A stretch of DNA of 19,578 nucleotides from CAZEER01 sp964586315 (lineage in GTDB: Bacteria > Fidelibacterota > Marinisomatia > Marinisomatales > UBA1611), in contig CAZPHE010000036.1 in the NCBI GenBank assembly GCA_964586315.1, forward strand, positions 1 to 19,578. The letters run 5' to 3'. The position numbers were made by a program, and so were the translations under genes. The notes beneath the pieces are model-generated. The model was not told where the DNA came from, did no database searches, and saw only the letters and a program-made list of their open reading frames with translations. This document shows, in pieces, positions 13,860 to 19,578 of the stretch. The number at the start of each line of letters is the position of its first letter. Positions within the stretch are counted from its first letter, which is position 1.

Positions 13860-15260
13860 TTAGGTACCGGGGATTATGTTAATACCTGAATCAGGGATAT
13901 ACCATATGCCTTTTTTTAAATCTATTCCCCCGCCAATTTGTTCTTGAACTACTCTATCTACAACATATACTCCAATTCTTGCCATATTTGAGAATGTGTC
14001 CATACCTTTAGGAAAACCTATTCTCGTGCGATGGATATTATAATTATTTCCAAATTTTCGAGAAAAAGAATTTTCAATACCCTCTTTTCCTATCATAAAC
14101 CCAATTAACCCACCCCAAGTAGCTGTAGGGTTATCAGAATCCCATCCACATAAAGTTCCGATCTTGATTGTATTTTGAATATCACCTTCTCCATATAATA
14201 GACTAATTATACTAGAAGCAAAATTTATTCCAGAAGCAAAGCAACCATTGCAATGCAAATTTTTTGATGTCATATTATATCCATCATCTTGCATAACTTG
14301 ATATTTATGATAAACCAAATCTCTAGTTGTTTCCCAAGGAACATTTAATTCATATTTAGATTCTACAAAATCAAACATCTTGGCTGAATATGAATCATCA
14401 GGCAATCGTTTACGAGACTGTTTTGCCATCCAAAATATTTTGTCTTTAAGATTAAGTTCTTCATTCACGTATGATGCAAGAGAATACATTATAACATAAA
14501 ACTCAGCAATCCACGCTGCATTCGACCTTGCAGTTGTTCGAATGGGTAGATGTGAAAGTTTCAAAGCAATATCGGGTCTAGCAGGTGAAAAAAGGCCAAA
14601 AATTTCTGTAGTAAGTTGTGCATCAATCATCTCATAATGTGGATTATTTTCAGGTGCACTAGTATTCGGAGGAATCATACCCTCACACATTAAATCAAAA
14701 GCAGCTTGATTTGAAACCCAAAGATAGTTTTCTTCTTCTTTTTTTATATGTTTTAGCCAACCTTCCCTTATTTGCTCACCAGTTAAAACGCTAGATTTAT
14801 TTATATAATGTAGATATTGATACATGTATTCAATATCAGTATCATCATCAGAACCCCATGTATCACCCTCATCCATAAAAACAAAATCTATTATAGGTGA
14901 TAAATCACTGGGTTCACCACTGCTCCAAATATTTGGTTGGTCAGGATTACCCCAATTTTCTCTTGTATAAAATTCACCCGTTTTAATTTCACCAATATTG
15001 CCAATTTTATCCATTTCAGTGATTAAACCCGTCCAATTAGCAATACATTGTCCTAACCAAAATCCATATAATTTATTAAAATAATCTGATCTTGAAATAA
15101 TGAAGTCAGATGAATTAGGTGTATAATTTTTGTAATCAAGGGATACGTTTGTATTTTTAGCTTGATCAAAATGAAAATTTTCATTTTCTTGAAAATTCCG
15201 GCTAACTACATTTATTACAGCTATAAAAATAAATATTGAAATTGATATATTTTTCAGCAT
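13860..15260 (-). CDS. Exported ADP-ribosylglycohydrolase-fold protein
   Basis: A 466-aa protein with signal sequence MLKNISISIFIFIAVINVVS. It belongs to the ADP-ribosylglycohydrolase (ARH) fold. KLYGFWLGQCIANWTGL (63-79) corresponds to the family's G-x-x-x-G-x-x-x-G-D-A-x-G opening but with Asn in place of Asp. SDDDTD (137-142) and GWDSDNPTAT (372-381) correspond to the two acidic Mg-binding motifs. Family members release ADP-ribose from proteins or act on related N-glycosides; the substrate here is unknown. Export from the cytoplasm is unusual for true de-ADP-ribosylation, so another glycosidic substrate is plausible. ATG at 15260 is chosen over TTG at 15284. It lies 63 nt after the MarC gene (stop 15324). 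Confidence 0.8.
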   Translation of the reverse strand: MLKNISISIFIFIAVINVVSRNFQENENFHFDQAKNTNVSLDYKNYTPNSSDFIISRSDYFNKLYGFWLGQCIANWTGLITEMDKIGNIGEIKTGEFYTRENWGNPDQPNIWSSGEPSDLSPIIDFVFMDEGDTWGSDDDTDIEYMYQYLHYINKSSVLTGEQIREGWLKHIKKEEENYLWVSNQAAFDLMCEGMIPPNTSAPENNPHYEMIDAQLTTEIFGLFSPARPDIALKLSHLPIRTTARSNAAWIAEFYVIMYSLASYVNEELNLKDKIFWMAKQSRKRLPDDSYSAKMFDFVESKYELNVPWETTRDLVYHKYQVMQDDGYNMTSKNLHCNGCFASGINFASSIISLLYGEGDIQNTIKIGTLCGWDSDNPTATWGGLIGFMIGKEGIENSFSRKFGNNYNIHRTRIGFPKGMDTFSNMARIGVYVVDRVVQEQIGGGIDLKKGIWYIPDSGINIIPGT

Positions 15261-15323
15261 TTTATATTCTAAGCAATATCTCAAAAGAATGAATTCTTGT
15301 AAAAAAAATACTTTTAAGAGATA

Positions 15324-15971
15324 TTAATTAATATTGTTTAACAGATTAATAAATACATTTGATATACCATCTATGACAAATTGTACTGCGATTACCATTA
15401 GTATTATCCCCATTAACTTTTGAATCAATCTAGAACCTGAATGACCTAATTTTCTAAATATTTTTGGACTGGCTAGAAAAATTATCAATGTAAAAAGTGA
15501 GACTAAGAATATTGATATTAATAAAATAACTTGTTCAGTTATACTATTCCCTTCACCTGCTAATATCATAGCTGCTGTAATAGCTCCCGGTCCTGTAACA
15601 ACTGGTATTCCTATAGGGCTGATTGCTATATCTTCATGTTCTAGATTTTCTTCAGTCTCAGAAGGTGTTGTTCTTGTTCTAGGTGTAATTGCATCAAGCA
15701 TTTTAAGACCACTTCGAAAAAAAATTATGCCGCCCATAATTCGGAATGCATCTATTGAGATTGAATAAATAGCAAAAATATATCTACCTAGATATGCAAA
15801 AATTATTAATATAACAAAACCCGTAAAAATTCCTTTTTTTGCAATCGACTTTTGATGATCTTCTGAGAAACGTTCTGTTAAGGTTAAAAAAATCGGCGCA
15901 ATCCCAATAGGATTCACAAGGGTAAAAAGAGTAGAAAAACAAAGTAATATATAATCGAGATGTTGAAGCAT
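15324..15971 (-). CDS. MarC-family integral membrane protein
   Basis: A 215-aa inner-membrane protein of the MarC/UPF0056 family. Hallmarks are TLVNPIGIAPIFLTLTERF (17-35), RIMGGIIFFRSGLKMLDAI (77-95) and AISPIGIPVVTGPGAITAAM (115-134). Six membrane segments are evident and the length is typical. MarC was once linked to multiple antibiotic resistance, a link later withdrawn; the transported substrate is unknown. ATG at 15971 without a Shine-Dalgarno. A T8 tract follows the stop at 15311-15304 and may help end transcription before the glycohydrolase-fold gene. Confidence 0.93.
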   Translation of the reverse strand: MLQHLDYILLCFSTLFTLVNPIGIAPIFLTLTERFSEDHQKSIAKKGIFTGFVILIIFAYLGRYIFAIYSISIDAFRIMGGIIFFRSGLKMLDAITPRTRTTPSETEENLEHEDIAISPIGIPVVTGPGAITAAMILAGEGNSITEQVILLISIFLVSLFTLIIFLASPKIFRKLGHSGSRLIQKLMGIILMVIAVQFVIDGISNVFINLLNNIN

Positions 15972-15998
15972 ATTAAAAATATAAGTTATTAGTTAACA

Positions 15999-16151
15999 CT
16001 AAATATCATTTTTTTTTATGATAGTAGCATAAATAAAAATTAATAAAATTATTGCCCAACCATTTGATCCATTTTGCAACCATTTAAATGAAACCCAAAT
16101 AATAATTATTAGGAATATAACATTTGATAAATTTTTTCTAAACCAATTCAA
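15999..16151 (-). CDS. Possible 50-aa single-span membrane protein (TTG start)
   Basis: An open frame from TTG at 16151 to TAG at 15999 gives 50 residues. A basic N terminus (MNWFRKNLSN) is followed by a hydrophobic span (VIFLIIIIWVSFKWL), NGSNGW, and a second hydrophobic stretch (AIILLIFIYAT) ending in IIKKND. The composition, with well-placed Trp/Gly and flanking Lys/Arg, looks like a real small membrane protein rather than AT-rich noise. A leader-motif copy (TAGATTTAAATTTTG) runs straight into the TTG, much as TAGATTTAATAATG does before the 8402-8839 gene. It precedes marC by 27 nt and may be co-transcribed with it. No family recognised. Confidence 0.45.
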   Translation of the reverse strand: MNWFRKNLSNVIFLIIIIWVSFKWLQNGSNGWAIILLIFIYATIIKKNDI

Positions 16152-16186
16152 AATTTAAATCTATTATGTGAAAATCTATGCATCAT
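16148..16186 (-). promoter_or_regulatory. Leader motif I before the 50-aa membrane ORF
   Basis: ATGATGCATAGATTTT, then a second TAGATTT directly before the TTG start. The mini-ORF reading is MMHRFSHNRFKF, whose TGA stop overlaps the TTG start codon. The gap between this copy and the cyclase stop (16187-16421) shows nothing else recognisable. Confidence 0.35.
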
Positions 16187-16421
16187 AATAAACAAAATAG
16201 CATAAAGTATATAAATACAAATGATGGACTTAATTACCTTTAGATTTTCTAACAAAATATAATGCAAATAAATGTATTTAATTGGCAGACTAAAGTAAAA
16301 GAATAATTTGGGTAATACAATTATGCTGTAATAGCCTTACAAATCAATTCACTGAATAAAAACCTAAGAATTAGAAGCTTTAATCTTTTCTGAAGTTTTA
16401 AATAATAGAATGCATCAATTA

Positions 16422-17708
16422 CTATATGCTATACGCCCTTGTTGTAGTGTCCCTTCCTTTTAAATTAATCTCACCTTCATATTTAGACTTATCATAAAGT
16501 TCTTTCGTAAGGGATGTATAAATCTCATGAGAGAATAATATCTCTGTAGAAAATTCTTTATTCCTTTGTTCAAGCCTTGACGCAACATTTACAGTATCTC
16601 CTATGGTACTATATTGTAGCATTCTATCACTACCAATATTTCCTGCTATTACACTACCGGTATGAATCCCCGTTCGAGCTGTGATGCCATCAATTCCATG
16701 ATTTTTCCAATACCTTGAAAATTCATTCTCATCCCATTTTTTGTTTAATGCATTTAATCTGTCTCTCATACCGATTGCACACCGTACTGATAAGATCTCA
16801 TGGTCCTCTAGTTTTTGGGGTGCACCAAAGACTACCATAACAGAATCACCAATATAATTAATAATCTGTCCATTATATTTTTCGATCACATCATGCATAG
16901 AAGAGAAGTATTCATTTAAGAATTTGACTGCTGTTTCAGGAGACATATGTTCAATAATAGTGGAATATGAAGATATATCTGTGAAAGAAATGGATACCCA
17001 AATATTATCTCCTTTAAGATCCCCTGCATTTTCAAGTATTTTCTCTGTGAGATTTTCCCCAAAATATCGTTTTAGTGTTTCCTGCATTAATTTTCTGTTT
17101 GCTTCTAGCGTCTTACTCTGGTAAAAATCTCGCCTAAAATCAATCTCTCTATTTCTTTTATTTGCAATTAGAAATATAGATGGCAATAATAATAAATAAG
17201 GTAGTTGGTCTAATGACATATTATTTTGCGAAAGTAATAAAATTACAAATGGAACCGATGTACCTATGACAGCAATTACACCATTAATTAAATGGAATGG
17301 ATAAACAATAAGATAGAGCATTATCATTATAGGCAGAACACCAGCACCAACTGGAAATTGGCCATCAGAAAAGTAATAGGTCCAAGCTCCGCAATTCATA
17401 AATCCAATCGCAGTAATCAAAAAATATGACTGATGGTATTTTCTTTTCTTTTCATTTGATGAAAAAAGAAATATAAGGAGAAGAATTATTGAAAAAACAA
17501 GATAGGATAAATAATATATATTTTTTCCCGCACCTTGGATGAATATATCATCTGCTCTAATTATAAATCCAACTGGTGTATCAACATATAGAAGTATTTT
17601 TATATTTTTCCAAATCTTATCCCAACGATGTATGAGATATTCCTTTTCTAAGTATTTATCTTCAAAGCGACAGGTCAATCTATTGATATTGATATTTTCT
17701 ATATCCAT
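16422..17708 (-). CDS. Membrane-anchored class III adenylate/guanylate cyclase
   Basis: A 428-aa protein. The N-terminal half has about five membrane segments (roughly 66-83, 94-112, 121-139, 142-160 and 168-183). A short linker containing RKLMQETLKRYFG (205-217) leads into a class III cyclase catalytic domain (about 235-428). Metal-binding aspartates are D244 (SFTDISSYS) and D288 (YIGDSVMVVFG). The transition-state pair N374 and R378 lies in IGDTVNVASRLE. The purine-specifying lysine expected three residues before the GD (K-F/Y-I-G-D) is replaced by Asn284, and the second specificity position is Ser367, so cAMP versus cGMP cannot be predicted. No separate sensor domain is seen; the membrane part may sense. 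ATG at 17708. A terminator and a leader-motif copy lie upstream. Confidence 0.9.
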   Translation of the reverse strand: MDIENININRLTCRFEDKYLEKEYLIHRWDKIWKNIKILLYVDTPVGFIIRADDIFIQGAGKNIYYLSYLVFSIILLLIFLFSSNEKKRKYHQSYFLITAIGFMNCGAWTYYFSDGQFPVGAGVLPIMIMLYLIVYPFHLINGVIAVIGTSVPFVILLLSQNNMSLDQLPYLLLLPSIFLIANKRNREIDFRRDFYQSKTLEANRKLMQETLKRYFGENLTEKILENAGDLKGDNIWVSISFTDISSYSTIIEHMSPETAVKFLNEYFSSMHDVIEKYNGQIINYIGDSVMVVFGAPQKLEDHEILSVRCAIGMRDRLNALNKKWDENEFSRYWKNHGIDGITARTGIHTGSVIAGNIGSDRMLQYSTIGDTVNVASRLEQRNKEFSTEILFSHEIYTSLTKELYDKSKYEGEINLKGRDTTTRAYSI

Positions 17709-17718
17709 TTATAATAAT

Positions 17719-17748
17719 TCAATTTAATAAAAAGAATCTAACCATCAT
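17719..17748 (-). promoter_or_regulatory. Leader motif G upstream of the cyclase gene
   Basis: GGATGATGGTTAGATTC on the minus strand comes directly after the T tract of the lysE-side terminator and 26 nt before the cyclase ATG. The mini-ORF reading is MMVRFFLLN followed by TGA. It shares GATGATGGT/TTAGATT with the other leaders. Confidence 0.35.
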
Positions 17749-17750
17749 CC

Positions 17751-17794
17751 AAAAAATAAAAATAAACAAGTGATTACGGTATTAGTCATAATCA
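17751..17794 (-). terminator. Intrinsic terminator after the LysE-family gene
   Basis: On the minus strand TGATTATG (17794-17787) pairs with CGTAATCA (17778-17771) around ACTAATAC: eight pairs, one G-U. A T-rich tract (CTTGTTTATTTTTATTTTTT) follows to 17751. It separates the exporter gene from the cyclase gene. Confidence 0.6.
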
Positions 17795-17806
17795 TATATT
17801 TCCATA

Positions 17807-18442
17807 TTATTTATTAGCAATATTTAACTCTATACCTGATGTTTTAAAAATCAGAAATAAAGCAAGTATAATTAGAATCATGCCAATTAATCGATCAATA
17901 ATGACTGCATTTTTCCTCAATTTATCCACGATAAGTGTATTTGCTAAAACCGCAGCGACTAAAACATACCAAGTTGTATCTATAATCCCAGCCATAATAG
18001 CCATAATAAAACGATTAGAGTTAGTCATAGTAGGGTTTATAAATTGACTAAAAACAGCAACCAAAAAAACAAGGATCTTAGGATTCAGAAAAGAGATCAT
18101 AAATCCTTCTAAAAAGCCTCTACGTCCACTACCTTCAGATTCTGTAGATGGATCTGATACATTGTAAAAAATCATATTGATAGCCAGCCAAATAAGAATA
18201 AATGCACCGACCCATTGTAATAGATTGAAAATATTTTCATTAGCAAGAATTAAAGATGACAAACCCATTATTGCAATAAAAGCATAGATACTGAAACCAA
18301 TACCATGTCCTATTCCAGTCATTATTCCTTGTCTACGTCCTCCAGAAATAGTATTTCTAATTACCACAACTAAACTAGGACCAGGTGATATGGCACCCAT
18401 GGCACAAACAAATGACATTCCTATAAGTGATTTAATATCCAT
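17807..18442 (-). CDS. LysE/RhtB-family amino-acid exporter
   Basis: A 211-aa inner-membrane protein of the LysE/RhtB/ArgO translocator family, which exports amino acids such as lysine, arginine, homoserine or threonine, or their analogues. The family signature GAISPGPSLVVVIRNTISGGRRQGI (positions 16-40) is shown by ISPGPS and the following basic loop GGRRQG. The second signature, FLEGFMISFLNPKILVF (near 109-125), contains the conserved NPK. About six membrane segments; typical length. Substrate cannot be told from sequence. ATG at 18442, no clear Shine-Dalgarno. Bounded by terminators on both sides (17751-17794 and 18541-18570), so it is probably monocistronic. Confidence 0.92.
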   Translation of the reverse strand: MDIKSLIGMSFVCAMGAISPGPSLVVVIRNTISGGRRQGIMTGIGHGIGFSIYAFIAIMGLSSLILANENIFNLLQWVGAFILIWLAINMIFYNVSDPSTESEGSGRRGFLEGFMISFLNPKILVFLVAVFSQFINPTMTNSNRFIMAIMAGIIDTTWYVLVAAVLANTLIVDKLRKNAVIIDRLIGMILIILALFLIFKTSGIELNIANK

Positions 18443-18540
18443 GCATTGTTAAGAATTAGTAATGTTTCTTAAAAAATAAATTTAATAAATAATGGTAATG
18501 ATTTATATCAAACAATCACTAACTACAAACATTACTATCA

Positions 18541-18570
18541 AAACAAAAAAACCCCACGAAAGTGAGGTTG
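18541..18570 (-). terminator. Intrinsic terminator after the 111-aa gene
   Basis: On the minus strand AACCTCAC-TTTC-GTGGGGTT forms an 8-bp stem with one G-U pair, followed directly by TTTTTGTTTT. It lies 47 nt after the stop of the 111-aa gene. This is the best terminator in the window. Confidence 0.85.
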
Positions 18571-18617
18571 GATATAATAAACCAGATATTTAAAAAAGGT
18601 AATAGATAACCATCAAA

Positions 18618-18953
18618 TTATTTTGATTGAACTTTAACTAAACCTCTACTTTCTAAATCTGTTAAACATTCATTAAATATTTTTTTACTCTCAGTCGTAT
18701 CAATCCCATTCAATGCATCATCTATTTTTTTAGAACATTTAAGTTTCACATCTAGCATTTCTTCACTTTCATCATCCTGTAGTTTATAATCTTTTATATT
18801 ACTAATAACAGTTTCACCCTTACCAAATTTCCCATTTGATTTTTTTTTCTCCAATGATAGCATATCATAAATATAAAAATCATACTTAGTGCCATTTGTT
18901 ATAGTTTTTCTTTTAGTTAGCTTTATATCATCATATATATCATCATTATACAT
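18618..18953 (-). CDS. Small soluble protein of unknown function (111 aa)
   Basis: A 111-aa protein with no signal peptide or membrane span. The N terminus is rich in Asp and Tyr (MYNDDIYDDIKL), the middle is basic (LEKKKSNGKFGKGE), and the C-terminal half is predicted helical (EEMLDVKLKCSKKIDDALNG, then KKIFNECLTDLESRGLVKV). I do not recognise the family. ATG at 18953 is supported by AAGGAA with 9-nt spacing. It is bounded by its own terminator and lies 60 nt after the cold-shock gene (stop 19014), with which it could share read-through transcription. A cytosolic role is likely. Confidence 0.7.
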   Translation of the reverse strand: MYNDDIYDDIKLTKRKTITNGTKYDFYIYDMLSLEKKKSNGKFGKGETVISNIKDYKLQDDESEEMLDVKLKCSKKIDDALNGIDTTESKKIFNECLTDLESRGLVKVQSK

Positions 18954-19013
18954 TTTTTAATTTCCTTAATTACTGTTCTAATAAATATTTTATCACACTT
19001 ATCAATAATTGAT

Positions 19014-19226
19014 TTATTTTGGTCTTACATTAGTTGCGCAGGGCCCCCTTTCAGTTAATCCATCTTCAAAATCAACTTTTTGTCCTTCTTTTAAGGTTTT
19101 AAACCCATCCATTTTAATTTCACTCATATGGACGAATAAATCCTTACCACCAGATGCTGGAACTAAAAAGCCATATCCTTTGGAATCATTAAACCACTTG
19201 ACAGTTCCTTCCTTTGTTTTACTCAT
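19014..19226 (-). CDS. Cold-shock protein, CspA family
   Basis: A 70-aa single cold-shock domain, the full family length. It opens with GTVKWFNDSKGYGFL (7-21), holding RNP1 (KGYGFL). RNP2 follows as DLFVH (29-33). It ends with FKTLKEGQKVDFEDG and ERGPCATNVRP, as in CspA homologues. It binds single-stranded RNA/DNA and acts as an RNA chaperone in the cytoplasm. ATG at 19226. The AAAGAG ribosome-binding-like sequence upstream lies in a 21-bp element that is duplicated in tandem (19231-19274). The remaining 5' region is long and AT-rich, as is usual for cold-shock genes, but no classical cold box was recognised. Confidence 0.96.
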   Translation of the reverse strand: MSKTKEGTVKWFNDSKGYGFLVPASGGKDLFVHMSEIKMDGFKTLKEGQKVDFEDGLTERGPCATNVRPK

Positions 19227-19230
19227 TTTC

Positions 19231-19274
19231 TATCTCTTTAATTTTCAGTTTTATATCTCTTTAATTTTCAGTTT
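19231..19274 (-). repeat. Tandem 21-bp direct repeat over the cold-shock gene's ribosome-binding region
   Basis: TATCTCTTTAATTTTCAGTT plus T occurs at 19231-19251 and again, identical, at 19254-19274 (period 23). On the minus strand each copy reads AACTGAAAATTAAAGAGATA. This doubles the AAAGAG element; the nearer copy lies directly before the ATG at 19226. Confidence 0.9.
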
Positions 19275-19578
19275 AAATTATATTTTCTTGAATTTGATTG
19301 GAATAAATATATAATTCTATATTAAAAAGAGCATGAAATGTACAAAAGCTCTATCTAATTACAATAAATATATAAAAAATCCTTCCCAACTAATATAAGA
19401 ATTATTTAGCAAATACATTTTCAATACAATATCTAAATTCTAACCAAATATAAGTACATTTTTTAGTTAGTACTGAAAACATTTTACTTATCACTAAATA
19501 TCCCATCATTAGATGGAAAGCAGAAACAAAAGATACTCATGAATGTGAGACTTGATTCTTAAATAATATTTAATTATT
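19275..19578 (-). promoter_or_regulatory. Upstream region of the cold-shock gene, no further gene
   Basis: About 300 nt, very AT-rich, with no supported ORF on either strand. A weak minus-strand hairpin AGAGC (19352-19348) with GCTCT (19332-19328) is followed by TTTTT. It could be an attenuator in the leader or the terminator of a gene beyond the window. A TATATTTGG on the minus strand near 19450 resembles a Bacteroidota TAnnTTTG -7 box, without a convincing -33 element. Confidence 0.35.

Noticed and set aside
3014..17794. CRISPR-like or mobile-element structure from the many short AT-rich repeats
   Set aside because: The repeats are short stems or leader motifs at irregular spacing, with no regular spacers, transposase, integrase or flanking target duplications.

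Overview
The window is AT-rich (roughly 70 % A+T by eye). Nearly all genes lie on the minus strand, and recognisable Shine-Dalgarno sites are scarce. The protein content suggests a marine member of the Fibrobacterota-Chlorobiota-Bacteroidota superphylum. A Marinimicrobia (SAR406)-like bacterium fits best: an Omp28-like lipoprotein, a carboxypeptidase-regulatory/DUF4294 protein, a secreted DUF1028 protein with dockerin-like repeats, and YwqK/MORN-type proteins. This is inference from protein families; there is no rRNA or tRNA here to fix it.

Layout. Positions 1-2990 (minus): a SAM methyltransferase, a GNAT acetyltransferase and nearly complete glmS, closely spaced and probably co-transcribed. 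Positions 3042-5901 (minus): a DUF4056-like exported protein, a polytopic membrane protein and an exported YwqK/MORN protein. Positions 5957-9823 (minus): a DUF418 membrane protein, a broken alpha/beta-hydrolase remnant, two small exported proteins (one lipocalin-like) and the DUF1028/dockerin-like protein. Positions 9824-10314: a divergent regulatory region with a CRP/FNR-type palindrome, a 14-bp leader hairpin, a possible 18-aa leader ORF and a 59-aa ORF with a clear ribosome binding site, all on the plus strand. Positions 10362-13704: the DUF4294 protein (minus), a membrane-anchored MORN protein (plus), then DUF2087, helical-repeat and Omp28-like genes (minus). Positions 13860-15971: an exported ADP-ribosylglycohydrolase-fold protein and a MarC-family membrane protein. 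Positions 15999-17708: a 50-aa membrane ORF and a membrane-anchored class III nucleotide cyclase. Positions 17807-19226: a LysE/RhtB exporter, an unknown 111-aa protein and a cold-shock protein.

How the genes relate. Between 3.0 and 15.3 kb about eight of the products carry signal peptides or a lipobox, so this is mostly a stretch of envelope and secreted accessory proteins set between housekeeping genes. No defence system, CRISPR array, transposase, integrase, rRNA or tRNA was seen. The only hint of shared control is a recurrent leader motif directly in front of several of these genes: a terminator-like T-tract, then an ATG-(G/A)T-(n)-AGATTT block that often abuts the start codon. It can be read either as a promoter giving (nearly) leaderless mRNAs or as a conserved mini-ORF overlapping the gene start. 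The nucleotide cyclase and the CRP/FNR-type site could belong to one signalling circuit, but nothing in the window proves it.
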